From: Ruminococcus sp. AF46-10NS
GTDB taxonomy: Bacteria > Bacillota > Clostridia > Lachnospirales > Lachnospiraceae
Assembly: GCF_003474435.1 (NCBI RefSeq)
Contig: NZ_QRNF01000001.1
Span: 1-64,000, forward strand
DNA length: 64,000 bases
Reading direction: 5' to 3'
In this document: one piece after another, positions 19,656-27,874 of the stretch
How positions within the stretch are numbered: the first letter of the stretch is position 1
Layout of the letters: every line of letters starts with the position of its first letter
Program-made: the position numbers and the translations under genes
The notes under the pieces: generated by a model
Database searches by the model: none
The model's input: only the letters and a program-made list of their open reading frames with translations
Told to the model about the DNA's origin: nothing

Positions 19656-20084
19656 ATGCAGACTTATATGGCTAATCCGGATAAAATCGAAAGAAAATGG
19701 TATGTAGTTGACGCAGAGGGTTGCACTCTGGGACGTCTGGCATCCGGTGTTGCAAGTGTTTTAAGAGGAAAGAACAAACCTCAGTTTACACCGCACGTTG
19801 ACACAGGAGATTATGTAATCGTTGTAAACGCTGATAAGATCAAAGTTACAGGCAAGAAGCTTGAGCAGAAGATTTATTATAACCACTCCGACTATGTTGG
19901 TGGAATGAAAGAAACCACATTAAAAGAAATGTTAGCAAAGAAACCTGAGAAGGTTATCGAGCTCGCAGTTAAGGGAATGCTTCCGAAAGGACCTCTTGGA
20001 AGAGCTATGAACAAGAAACTTTTCGTATACGCAGGACCAGAGCACAAACATGAGGCTCAGAAGCCTGAAGTTTTAACATTTTAA
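19656..20084 (+). CDS. rplM: 50S ribosomal protein L13
   Basis: A 142-residue large-subunit protein that binds 23S rRNA early in assembly. Signature segments: [20 protein letters not shown] at the N-terminus, [18 protein letters not shown], and [25 protein letters not shown] precedes the ATG. It forms an operon with rpsI 16 bases downstream. Confidence 0.99.
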   Translation: MQTYMANPDKIERKWYVVDAEGCTLGRLASGVASVLRGKNKPQFTPHVDTGDYVIVVNADKIKVTGKKLEQKIYYNHSDYVGGMKETTLKEMLAKKPEKVIELAVKGMLPKGPLGRAMNKKLFVYAGPEHKHEAQKPEVLTF

Positions 20085-20100
20085 TAGGAGGTAGAAAACA

Positions 20101-20493
20101 TTGGCTAGCGCAAAATTCTACGGAACAGGAAGAAGAAAGAAATCAATCGCAAGAGTTTACCTGGTACCTGGAACAGGTAAAATCACTATCAATAAAAGAG
20201 ACATCGATGAGTACTTCGGACTTGAGACTCTGAAAGTTATCGTTCGTCAGCCACTGGCTTTAACAGAGACAGAGGGTAAATTCGACGTGATCGTTAACGT
20301 TCACGGCGGTGGATACACAGGACAGGCTGGAGCAATCCGTCATGGTCTTTCCAGAGCACTCCTTGAGGCAGACAAAGACTACAGACCAGCTCTTAAAGCT
20401 GCTGGATTCCTTACACGTGATCCACGTATGAAAGAGCGTAAGAAGTACGGTCTCAAAGCTGCTCGTCGCGCTCCGCAGTTCAGCAAGCGATAA
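20101..20493 (+). CDS. rpsI: 30S ribosomal protein S9; 3' end is an integration site
   Basis: A 130-residue small-subunit protein whose C-terminal tail (RRAPQFSKR) reaches the P-site tRNA. It starts at TTG, with AGGAGGT 9 bases upstream, as is common for this gene in Clostridia. The whole family sequence is present, so function is intact. The last codons and stop (AGC AAG CGA TAA TC) carry the att-like core CGATAATC, and foreign DNA begins immediately after it. No terminator follows the stop codon; a good candidate for the original one sits at 39384-39416 beyond the inserted DNA. Confidence 0.98.
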   Translation: MASAKFYGTGRRKKSIARVYLVPGTGKITINKRDIDEYFGLETLKVIVRQPLALTETEGKFDVIVNVHGGGYTGQAGAIRHGLSRALLEADKDYRPALKAAGFLTRDPRMKERKKYGLKAARRAPQFSKR

Positions 20494-20495
20494 TC
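20484..20495 (+). other. Left attachment-like site at the rpsI 3' end
   Basis: CAAGCGATAATC spans the last codons and stop of rpsI. The same 12 bases occur at 25953-25964, and the 8-base core CGATAATC recurs at 39345-39352. All three lie at junctions between unlike sequence, as expected of integrase core sites. Confidence 0.65.
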
Positions 20496-20590
20496 TTCAG
20501 AACTCGAATTTACGTTCAAATCCTTGTTTTACAAGGGCTTGTGGAGTTGTCAGATGTGGTGAAAAGCGGTGGAATTTACTCAGTTCGCAA

Positions 20591-20613
20591 CGCATTTGCA
20601 ACACGTTTGCAAC
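20591..20613. promoter_or_regulatory. Repeated TTTGCAAC motif, possible integrase arm site
   Basis: CGCATTTGCAAC is followed directly by ACGTTTGCAAC, giving two TTTGCAAC units about 100 bases inside the left core. A related pair (GCGTTTGTAACGTGTTTGCAAC) lies at 25887-25908, and a single CGCATTTGCAAA at 25713. Repeats at both ends of an element near the core resemble integrase arm-binding sites. The rest of 20494-20674 shows no gene. Confidence 0.45.
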
Positions 20614-20674
20614 AAAAATATCTAAAAAATATAGGACACTTTTCGGTGATAGGCACTGGAGAGTGTCCTTTTTG

Positions 20675-21226
20675 CTATGCAGATTTTGTATCGGCAATTA
20701 CGCTGTCCTCATTTTCTAAGATTTTGTTGATTGCGTCTACAAGAACCTGCATATCTAAGTGAGTATAAACTTTTTCTGTCAAAGTCATAGCACCGGAGTG
20801 CCCCACAATTTTCTTGATTGTTGTATCCTGAACACCAGCTTCCGATAACATGGAAATACAGGTATGTCGGGTACAATGTAGTGTACGGTTAATTCCAATC
20901 TGTTCCACAAGAGGAGTCCAATAGCTGTTATAGTAATTGCGATATTTGCTTTCGGATACCGTAGGAAATTTTTTCTTAGACCATTCTTCATACACTTCAT
21001 CAAAAGTCATTTTGGCTGCCTTCGTATTATAAGGATTCCGATTATAATCTGCCAGCATTTGTAATCCCTCTGTTTTTGTGGCGGCATACCCAATGATGAT
21101 ATATTCATTTACTTTTTTTTCTTTGACTGGATCAATACGATAGCCTGTGGTTTTACGAACCATCCAAGGTTTTCTTCTTTTTCCAGATAGTTTTACTACA
21201 CTTCCGTAGCCGTTCGGTAATTTCAT
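20675..21226 (-). pseudogene. int: Tyrosine recombinase integrase with internal deletion
   Basis: A 183-residue remnant of an element integrase, next to the left core. The N-terminus is a DNA-binding arm domain (LPNGYGSVVKLSGKRRKPWMVRKT) and the start of the core-binding domain (MTFDEVYEEWSKKKF). It then jumps to the C-terminal catalytic half, YWTPLVEQIGINRTLHCTRHTCISML, with the H-x-x-R box, the second His (KKIVGHSG) and the Tyr nucleophile (VYTHLD). Full-length relatives are about 380 residues, so some 200 central residues, including the first catalytic Arg, are missing in frame. It is unlikely to be active alone. Confidence 0.8.
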
Positions 21227-21249
21227 ATTCTAAAAATCCTCCTTAAAAG

Positions 21250-21861
21250 TTAGGACTCTTTCTTACCGTACCGCTCGTTCATAATTTTTTGAAATCTCTG
21301 GATTCGTTCTTCGTTTGAGATTTCTTCTGTTTCTTTTTCGGTTAGTTTTGCATTTGCGTAATAAGCAAGTGTTTTATCCTGCCACTTCTGATAAGATTCA
21401 AGACTTGTCTGATAGTCCTTGACTTCATTTCGTTTATCCTCAAATTCTTCCAAGAATAGACAGAGATCCTGATTTAACTCCGTAGAAACATCTTTGCCGT
21501 TAAAAGTAATAGCACATTCCCATCCATCATAATGTGGCGGGCGTTTGACTTCGATATTGAAGCCAAGTTCCGTTATCTTATCTAACTGAAATAAGAAATT
21601 CATAATATCAGAAAGATTTTCTAAAGGTTTTCTCTCGGTATCATACCCTATAAGATATGTGGATTCGCAGTCTAAAACTTTTGCGATTTCATTGAGCATA
21701 GCGATGGAAACTTCGATTTCTCCGCTTTCATATTTTTGGATTGTGCGAAGCGATTTCCCTAACAAATTTGCAAGCTCTGTTTGGTTGATACCTTTTTCTT
21801 TTCGAGCAGTACGGATTCTAAGTCCGATTTGATTGTTATGTAACTTCTCATTACTCATCAT
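21250..21861 (-). CDS. XRE-family HTH regulator of the element
   Basis: A 203-residue protein with an N-terminal Cro/CI-type helix-turn-helix (IGLRIRTARKEKGINQTELANLLG, then SLRTIQKYESGEIEVS). A C-terminal region of unknown fold is rich in charged helices. It sits divergently from the small HTH gene at 21937, as repressors of integrative elements often do, and probably keeps the element's rightward genes silent. Two adjacent ATG codons are possible starts. Confidence 0.8.
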   Translation of the reverse strand: MMSNEKLHNNQIGLRIRTARKEKGINQTELANLLGKSLRTIQKYESGEIEVSIAMLNEIAKVLDCESTYLIGYDTERKPLENLSDIMNFLFQLDKITELGFNIEVKRPPHYDGWECAITFNGKDVSTELNQDLCLFLEEFEDKRNEVKDYQTSLESYQKWQDKTLAYYANAKLTEKETEEISNEERIQRFQKIMNERYGKKES

Positions 21862-21936
21862 TATTCACCTCACGCTTATCATATCATAGAAAAATACGAA
21901 TTACAAGTGCATATTAAAAAAGAAAGGAGAAATAAA

Positions 21937-22146
21937 ATGAAGATAAACGTATTTAAAATGCAGATTTTGATGGGAGAAAGAGGATTAATAATTAAGAAAT
22001 TGGCTGAGTTAAGTGGAGTGTCAAGGCAGACGATTTCCTGCATTATATCAGGAAAGGGCTGTACACCGCAGGTAGCATATAAAATTGCTACAGCTTTAGA
22101 TCAAGAACTTAGTCAGATTGTAAAGGAGGATGTGGAAAATGGATAA
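21937..22146 (+). CDS. Small HTH protein (Cro/CI type)
   Basis: A 69-residue helix-turn-helix protein (KLAELSGVSRQTISCIISGKGCTPQVAYKIATAL). The ATG at 21937 is preferred over an upstream start at 21907 because AAAGGAGAAA lies just before it. Being divergent from the XRE repressor and at the head of a short rightward operon, it resembles a Cro-like or activator protein. Its 3' end overlaps the next gene. Confidence 0.8.
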   Translation: MKINVFKMQILMGERGLIIKKLAELSGVSRQTISCIISGKGCTPQVAYKIATALDQELSQIVKEDVENG

Positions 22147-22399
22147 AAGATTATATGTAGAATTGCCGCCATTTACGGGAAGAAATGTGCCGATTACGGA
22201 AATTGCAAAAGCAATCGGAAAAGATGCTCATTACGTTCGTATCGGAATACAGCAGGGAATTTTGAAATTTGGAGTGGCAATGAAGATGGGCGATTCCAAT
22301 GAATTCAGTTATTACTGTTCTGATCGTAAAGTATGGGAGGAAACTGGATATTTCAATGGAGAGGCAAAAAAGCAGGGAAAAGAAAAAGCCCTTGCGTAA
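22139..22399 (+). CDS. Small element protein, possibly excisionase-like
   Basis: An 86-residue protein with a predicted winged-helix-like N-terminal half (ITEIAKAIGKDAHYVRIGIQQGILKFG), a pattern seen in excisionase-type and plasmid accessory proteins. It overlaps the previous gene, and GGAGG sits 8 bases before the ATG at 22139. Beside an integrase and regulators, a role in excision or transfer control is reasonable, but that is inference. Confidence 0.65.
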   Translation: MDKRLYVELPPFTGRNVPITEIAKAIGKDAHYVRIGIQQGILKFGVAMKMGDSNEFSYYCSDRKVWEETGYFNGEAKKQGKEKALA

Positions 22400-22498
22400 C
22401 ACAAGGACAACTTCTCAGAGCTTTTGATAATTCTATCTCGCAAATTCAGTATATCAAAGGCTCTGAGAGAATACAACGAAAATTTTAAAGGAGTCGAA

Positions 22499-22915
22499 TT
22501 GAATATTTTTCAAGTAGTAAAAGAAAACGTAACTGCAAGGCAGGCTGCCGAGCAGTACGGATTGAAAGTCAATAAAAACGGGATGGTCTGTTGCCCCTTT
22601 CATGATGATAGGCATCCCAGTATGAAAGTAGACAAAGGATTTTGCTGTTTTGCCTGTGGTACGAAAGGGGATGTAATCACATTTGTGGCAGATTTCTTTC
22701 ATCTTACACCATTGGAAGCTGCAAAGAAACTGGCAGAGGATTTTCGGATACCGATTTTTACGGATAGTTCAAAGAAAAGAAATACTGGTAAAGAGAAGGA
22801 AAAACCGAAAAGAACATTGTACCAGACCGAAAAGAAATTTGAAGAATGGGAACGAAAAAGTATCCGCGTTTTATCAGATTATCTTCATCTGCTGAAAGAA
22901 TGGAAAAGCAGGAAA
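22499..22915 (+). pseudogene. CHC2 zinc-finger primase, N-terminal fragment
   Basis: A fragment of an element-encoded DNA primase. A TTG start at 22499 follows AAAGGAG and leads into the family opening NIFQVVKENVTARQAAEQYGL. The CHC2 zinc finger follows (VCCPFHDDRHPSMKV and CCFACGTKGDVITFV). Homology fades near residue 138 (YLHLLKEWK), where the frame meets the remains of a relaxase gene. The polymerase (TOPRIM) part is absent. The fragment shows a deletion that removed the 3' part of the primase and the 5' part of the next gene. Confidence 0.7.
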
Positions 22916-23520
22916 AAATTACAGACAAAACGCTACAATCTATCAGGACACACGGTTGGCTGCCGGATATGTTCCGTCAGATTATCCGAGGTGCGAAAGA
23001 CTTTTTGCAGGAGGTAATTTTCAAATTTAAACTACCGCCGAAACCTGTACAAGAGATTGATTTGCAGGAATGGAAAGATATGCAGAAGCTCATGTATGAA
23101 TTGCAGAGACAGTCAATAGAGATAAAACGCACACAGCAGGATATTTCTTCTTTAAAAAAGCAACTGTCAGAGTTACGAGGGCTATTTAAAGGAAAAGAGC
23201 GAAAATCTCTGGAAGGGCGAATTGAACTGTTAGAGGATCTGGAAAAGCGTCTGCATAAGAGTTTGGAACAGATAGTGAAACGTGAAGGCTATCCAAATGT
23301 GCAAGCCTTTCAGAAGGTTTATAACAAAGCAGAAGAACTGATTATAGAATACAATGAAGAACTGAGGGCATGGAAAAATCAGACGGAACAGAAGAAAGAA
23401 AAATCGTTGGAACAGCCGAAAAAAGAGAGTGTACTGGAAAAGCTGCACCTCTATCAGCAGGAAGGCAGACAGCAGCCGAAACGGTCAGTTAAGAAAAAAT
23501 CAATGGATAGAGAACGATAA
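22916..23520 (+). pseudogene. MobA/MobL-type relaxase, C-terminal fragment
   Basis: This frame, displaced from the primase frame, resembles the C-terminal part of a mobilisation relaxase: THGWLPDMFRQIIRGAKDFLQEVIFKFKLPP followed by a long Lys/Glu/Gln-rich coiled region (IEIKRTQQDISSLKKQLSELRG, EGRIELLEDLEKRLHKSLEQI). The His-rich nicking domain is missing. No proper start codon or ribosome site belongs to it. The join to the primase near 22916 looks like a deletion scar. Confidence 0.6.
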
Positions 23521-23538
23521 GATGAGGTGGAACAGACA

Positions 23539-23916
23539 ATGAAGAAAACAATATTTGAAGAAATGGGCGGCACTTATATCCGACATGGGGATTATCTTAT
23601 CCCCTGTCTTACCTTGCTGGAGGAAGAAGAACAGAGATTTATAGGCGTATGGGGACAAAGGCATTTACGTTATTTGAAAGAATATCGCAGAGGTATATAT
23701 TTGAATCTGATTACAAGTGGAAGGTTGAATGATTATCTGGCTGATATAAAAGAACAGGCACAGGAACTCTTTGAAAGGATTGTAGAGCAGATGAAGCAGG
23801 CACAGGGAATTATAGAACAACTAAAAGCAGATGATACATTAGAATGGATAGGGAGAATGAGTGATATACAAGCATGTGCAAGGGAGATTGTGAATAAAGA
23901 AATGATTTATCAATAA
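23539..23916 (+). CDS. TnpV-type transposon-encoded protein
   Basis: A 125-residue protein of the TnpV family found on Clostridial conjugative and mobilisable transposons: KKTIFEEMGGTYIRHGDYLIPCLTL, then WGQRHLRYLKEYRRGIYLNLITSGRLNDYLADI and a C-terminal ARREIVN-like helix (CAREIVNKEMIYQ). The function is not established; it is often beside integration or transfer genes. The ATG at 23539 follows GAGGTGG. Length is complete for the family. Confidence 0.8.
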   Translation: MKKTIFEEMGGTYIRHGDYLIPCLTLLEEEEQRFIGVWGQRHLRYLKEYRRGIYLNLITSGRLNDYLADIKEQAQELFERIVEQMKQAQGIIEQLKADDTLEWIGRMSDIQACAREIVNKEMIYQ

Positions 23917-24074
23917 GGAAGATGATATGGTGGAAAGCAAGTCTGAAAATGGCTTGCTTTTTACTTTAAAATGATGTTAAGTGATGATATAGAAAATTGA
24001 ATTTCCCAAAGAAATTAAAAATAATCGGATTTTATGTTTTACATAAATTTAACACAACTTTTACTTTTTTCGAA

Positions 24075-24103
24075 TTGACTATGATAGGGCTTTTTGTTAT
24101 ACT
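24075..24103 (+). promoter_or_regulatory. Sigma-A promoter of the leader peptide-CNNM unit
   Basis: TTGACT at 24075-24080 and TATACT at 24098-24103 are 17 bases apart. They lie upstream of the short reading frame at 24141 and the transporter at 24302. Confidence 0.75.
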
Positions 24104-24140
24104 CTACAACAATATTATTTGAGTAGGAGGAATATTTAAC

Positions 24141-24233
24141 ATGGACGAAAGTGATAATGATTCTGAAGCGAACCAATTCAATAGAATTTTTATTTATATA
24201 TCGCAAGGCATGGACTATGTATTCGGAACATAG
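24141..24233 (+). CDS. Putative 30-residue leader peptide
   Basis: A short frame with a good AGGAGG site 10 bases upstream encodes 30 residues: an acidic start (MDESDNDSEANQF), a hydrophobic patch (RIFIYIS) and the end QGMDYVFGT. Its last codons overlap the 5' arm of a terminator-like hairpin, the arrangement used by ribosome-stalling attenuators. It lies between a clear promoter and the CNNM transporter gene. No homologue is recognised. Confidence 0.5.
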   Translation: MDESDNDSEANQFNRIFIYISQGMDYVFGT

Positions 24234-24246
24234 ACCATGTCTTTTG
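24206..24246 (+). terminator. Attenuator hairpin overlapping the leader peptide
   Basis: GGCATGGACTATGT pairs with ACATAGACCATGTC (one A-A mismatch and one G-T pair), followed by TTTTGTTGCTTTT. Because the 5' arm is inside the leader peptide frame, a ribosome stalled there would prevent folding and allow transcription of the downstream gene. Confidence 0.65.
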
Positions 24247-24301
24247 TTGCTTTTAAGTAAGTGTGATATTTAGATAATTTTATTGTGGAAAGGTTTTATT
24301 T

Positions 24302-25618
24302 ATGAGTACATCAATTTTTATTCTTTTAGTAGTGCAGATTATTTTAATTATATTAAACGCGATTTTTGCGAGTGCAGAGATTGCTGTTTTATCAATGAAT
24401 GAAACAAAGCTAGAACGAATGGCAGAACAAGGGAATGGTCGGGCAAAGAGATTAGTACGATTAACACAAGAGCCGGCACGATTTCTTGCGACAATTCAGG
24501 TTGCAATCACGTTGTCGGGATTTTTAGGAAGTGCTTTTGCAGCAGATAATTTCTCAGAACCTTTAGTTGATTGGGTTATTGGAATGGGAGTGAATATTCC
24601 ACGTTCTACTTTAGATACCATAGCTGTTATATTGATTACATTGATTTTATCATATTTCACGTTGGTTTTTGGCGAATTAGTTCCAAAGAGAATCGCAATG
24701 AAAAAATCTGAAGAACTGGCAATGGGGATTTCAGGATTGGTTACGGGAATCTCTATCTTATTTAAGCCAATCGTTTCATTTCTTTCACTATCAACAAATA
24801 TTGTCTTGAAAATTTGTGGTATTGATCCAAATGAAGCGGAAGATCAAGTGGGTGAAGAAGAAATACGTATGCTTGTTGATGCGGGAAGTGAAAAAGGAAC
24901 AATAGATCATCAAGAAAAAGAATTTATTCAAAATGTTTTTGAATTTAATGATATTATGGCTGGTACGATTGCTACACATCGAACAGATGTGACAATATTA
25001 TGGATGTCTGATGATGTGAAGGAGTGGGATGAAACAATCCACAATACACGACATACCCTTTATCCCGTCTGTGGAGATTCGATAGATCATGTTATTGGTA
25101 TTTTAAATGCAAAAGACTATTTTAGATTAAAAGAAAAAAGTAAGGATATGGTTATAGATTCTGTAATTTCTGCACCATACTTTGTTATGGAAACTACAAA
25201 AGCAGATGTGCTTTTTAAAAATATGAAACAATCGAAGCAATCTATGGCGATTGTATTAGATGAGTATGGTGGAGTGGTTGGAATAGTGACTCTTTTTGAT
25301 TTATTAGAAGAAATTGTTGGCGATTTAAACGATATTGAACCAATATCGTCGGAAGAAGAAACTGTTATTATAAGAATAAGTGATAACAAGTGGGAAGTGA
25401 AAGGAAATATACGATTAAGTGATATTGAAGACGCTATAGGTGTTACATTTACAGCAGAAGATTGTGACACATTTACTGGATTTGTATTTCAAAAATTTGG
25501 TATGGTACCAAAGGATGGGGATACAAAAATAGAATTAGAAATAGAAAATATGCATATAATCATTGACAAAATAAAAGAGCATCAAGTTGAACATGCAATT
25601 ATAGAAATTTTAGAATAA
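24302..25618 (+). CDS. CNNM/CBS-domain transporter (hemolysin C/CorC family)
   Basis: A 438-residue membrane protein: an N-terminal CNNM (DUF21) domain of about three to four hydrophobic segments (SIFILLVVQIILIILNAIF, and FAADNFSEPLVDW after a helix), two CBS domains in the middle, and a C-terminal CorC/HlyC-associated domain (WEVKGNIRLSDIEDAIGV). Relatives handle magnesium or other divalent cations or help sodium-coupled efflux; hemolysin is a historical label. It is clearly more AT-rich than the flanking chromosome, matching a foreign origin. It is expressed behind a leader peptide and attenuator, which suggests control by an ion or translation stress. Confidence 0.88.
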   Translation: MSTSIFILLVVQIILIILNAIFASAEIAVLSMNETKLERMAEQGNGRAKRLVRLTQEPARFLATIQVAITLSGFLGSAFAADNFSEPLVDWVIGMGVNIPRSTLDTIAVILITLILSYFTLVFGELVPKRIAMKKSEELAMGISGLVTGISILFKPIVSFLSLSTNIVLKICGIDPNEAEDQVGEEEIRMLVDAGSEKGTIDHQEKEFIQNVFEFNDIMAGTIATHRTDVTILWMSDDVKEWDETIHNTRHTLYPVCGDSIDHVIGILNAKDYFRLKEKSKDMVIDSVISAPYFVMETTKADVLFKNMKQSKQSMAIVLDEYGGVVGIVTLFDLLEEIVGDLNDIEPISSEEETVIIRISDNKWEVKGNIRLSDIEDAIGVTFTAEDCDTFTGFVFQKFGMVPKDGDTKIELEIENMHIIIDKIKEHQVEHAIIEILE

Positions 25619-25711
25619 AAATTTTGAAAATATGCATATAATCATTGACAAAATAAAAGAGCATCAAGTTGAACATGCAATTATAGAAATTTTAGAATAA
25701 AAATTTTGAAA
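25544..25711 (+). repeat. 82-base tandem duplication at the CNNM gene end
   Basis: The last codons and stop of the gene plus following bases (from GAAAATATGCATATAAT to the next copy) are repeated directly, in copies 25544-25625 and 25626-25707 plus 4 bases. The first copy holds the real stop, so the protein is unaffected and the second copy is untranslated. The copies look identical, which points to a recent slippage event. Confidence 0.9.
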
Positions 25712-25805
25712 TCGCATTTGCAAATTATTTTAGAAACAAGTGGATATATCAGAAGAGTACATATACATTTTCAAATACAACAGGGATAGAATGATGTTGC
25801 GATAA

Positions 25806-25850
25806 AAAAGAAGGAGACACATATTTGTTTAATCCATCTCCCTCTTTGAT
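25806..25850 (+). terminator. Probable terminator after the CNNM gene
   Basis: AAAGAAGGAGA pairs with TCTCCCTCTTT (one mismatch) around an AT-rich loop. The T-run is short, so it is a moderate candidate. Between the duplication and 26330 no convincing gene is seen; the stretch holds this hairpin, repeats, an att-like core and two further hairpins. Confidence 0.5.
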
Positions 25851-25886
25851 AATTCAGAGGTGTTCTGAGGAGTAATGAGTAGTCCT

Positions 25887-25964
25887 GCGTTTGTAACGTG
25901 TTTGCAACACCACATTCCAAGAACCCAGCAAAATCAAGCCTTCCCAGTTACACAAGCGATAATC
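25887..25964 (+). other. Second att-like site with arm-type repeats
   Basis: GCGTTTGTAACGTGTTTGCAAC (25887-25908) resembles the pair at 20591-20613. CAAGCGATAATC (25953-25964) is identical to the rpsI end. Together they look like the right end of a first 5.5 kb element and the junction with a second one. Confidence 0.6.
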
Positions 25965-25992
25965 GACTGCTCAGACTATATCAAAATGGTTC

Positions 25993-26030
25993 AAAAAGCC
26001 CGGAAAACCTTGATTTTCCGGGCTTTTGCT
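25993..26030. terminator. Strong bidirectional terminator
   Basis: AAAAGCCCGGAAAA pairs perfectly over 14 bp with TTTTCCGGGCTTTT around a six-base loop. The flanking A and T runs allow it to work on both strands. Confidence 0.85.
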
Positions 26031-26240
26031 ATATCTAAACGGGCTGATATGGTTTGACCAAATTTGGCAAAACGAGAGCCGATTTTTGGGGTGCTTTTCA
26101 GTTCTCCTTCCCCTCGTTTTTTGGCTGTGGCAGTTTGGCATAGTTTGAGCTAATTTGAATAATTGAATATGAATTTGATGTAGCACACAGTATAAATGCT
26201 GGGTGCTTTTTTCATTTCAGGAACTCGTATTCCGGCGATA

Positions 26241-26289
26241 GAAAGAGCCGTCACTTCACTGTTAATTTTGAAGTGGCGGCTTTTTCTAT
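26241..26289 (+). terminator. Hairpin terminator before the parA fragment
   Basis: AAAGAGCCGTCACTTCA pairs with TGAAGTGGCGGCTTTTT, one of several such hairpins in Clostridial conjugative elements. It is followed by the ParA coding start about 45 bases on. Confidence 0.75.
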
Positions 26290-26330
26290 TTCCAGAAGCA
26301 ACAGCAATAATTAGAAATGAGGTGAAGTCA

Positions 26331-26715
26331 ATGAACACGCAAATCATCGCTATCGCCAACCAGAAAGGCGGCGTTGGCAAAACAACAACCTGTGCGAACT
26401 TGGGAATAGGTCTGGCACAGGCCAGAAAGAAAGTGCTTCTGATCGACGGGGACCCACAAGGAAGCCTGACAATCAGCTTGGAAAATCCGCAACCGGACAA
26501 GCTGTCATTTACACTGTCGGATGCAATGGGCAAAATTCTGATGGATCAGCCTATACGCCCCGGAGAAGGTATTCTGCATCATGCAGAAGGCGTTGACCTG
26601 ATGCCTGCGGATATTCAGCTTTCCGGTATGGAGGTTTCTCTGGTAAATGCCATGAGTCGTGAGACTATCTTGTGGCAATATTTGGACACGCTGAAGGGGC
26701 AATATTCTCATATCC
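26331..26715 (+). pseudogene. ParA/Soj partition ATPase, N-terminal fragment
   Basis: The first ~128 residues of a ParA-family ATPase, recognisable by the deviant Walker A (NQKGGVGKTTTCANLG) and the Walker A' Asp region (VLLIDGDPQGSLT). It ends at GQYSHIL where Walker B should follow and runs into foreign sequence to a stop at 26753. The ATG follows GAGGTGA. Such genes sit beside repA in Tn1549-like elements. It is a scar of a deletion that took away the second half. Confidence 0.8.
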
Positions 26716-26779
26716 TCATGAAATCGTTCAAATCGTTCGTTCCAGGTTCTTGAAGCTGGATAACTCGCACATGGAGTTT
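26716..26779 (+). pseudogene. Short RepA (DUF6017) C-terminal fragment
   Basis: About 20 codons (VRSRFLKLDNSHMEFVM) resemble the conserved C-terminal stretch of replication initiators of conjugative elements. They are joined on the left to ParA and on the right, in frame, to a VirB4 fragment. The segment is short, so this is a tentative assignment. Confidence 0.4.
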
Positions 26780-27874
26780 GTCATGGGTAAGAAATACGGA
26801 GCTGTTTCTTTTTTGCAGATCCTCGCACCGGAGCTGAATGACCGTCTGCAGGATGATTTTCTGGATATGGAAAGTTCGCTCATTGTGAGTATGCACATTC
26901 AGTCGGTGGATCAGGTGAAAGCCATCAAAACGGTAAAGCGTAAGATTACCGACCTGGACCGCAGTAAGATCGAAGAACAGAAAAAAGCAGTCCGCGCCGG
27001 ATACGACATGGACATCAATCAGATTGAGATTCAGCGAGGACTGACCACCAGTTCCACAGCTATTTTTGTGCCCTTCACTACGCAGGAACTGTTCCAGAAC
27101 GGGAAAGAAGCTCTGTACTACGGCATCAATGCTCTGTCCAACAACCTCATCATGGTGGACAGAAAGCTGCTGAAAAACCCCAACGGCCTGATTCTGGGTA
27201 CACCGGGTTCCGGTAAGTCCTTCAGCGCAAAAAGAGAAATTGCCAACTGCTTTTTGCTTACCAGTGATGATGTTATTATCTGTGATCCGGAAGCAGAGTA
27301 CGCACCTCTTGTTGAGCGTCTGCATGGGCAGGTCATCAAGATTTCGCCTACTTCAACCAACTACATCAATCCGATGGATCTGAATCTGGACTATTCGGAT
27401 GATGAAAGCCCGCTGTCACTCAAGTCTGACTTTATCCTCAGCTTGTGTGAGCTGATCGTGGGCGGTAAGGAGGGCTTGCAGCCGGTACAGAAAACCATCA
27501 TCGACCGCTGTGTGCGCCTGGTCTATCAGACCTATCTCAATGACCCGCGCCCGGAGAATATGCCCATACTGGAGGATTTGTATAACCTGCTTCGGGAACA
27601 GGAGGAAAAGGAAGCCCAGTATATCGCTACGGCTCTTGAAATCTATGTAACCGGCTCCCTCAATGTGTTCAACCACCAGAGCAATGTGGACATCAACAAC
27701 CGCATGGTCTGCTATGACATCAAGGAACTGGGCAAACAGCTCAAGAAAATCGGTATGCTGGTGGTACAGGATCAGGTGTGGAACCGCGTTACCATCAACC
27801 GTGCCGCCCACAAGTCCACCCGTTACTACATCGACGAGATGCACCTGCTTTTGAAGGAGGAGCAGACCGCATAG
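26780..27874 (+). pseudogene. VirB4/TraE-type conjugation ATPase, fragment
   Basis: About 365 residues from the middle of the type IV secretion ATPase that powers conjugation. It begins GKKYGAVSFLQILAPELNDRL and contains Walker A (LGTPGSGKSFSAKREI) and the later YYIDEMHLLLKEE Walker B region. It is cut off right after the DEMH box by a stop at 27872. The N-terminal third and the C-terminal end are missing. Codon use is GC-richer than the preceding transporter gene. Confidence 0.85.
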
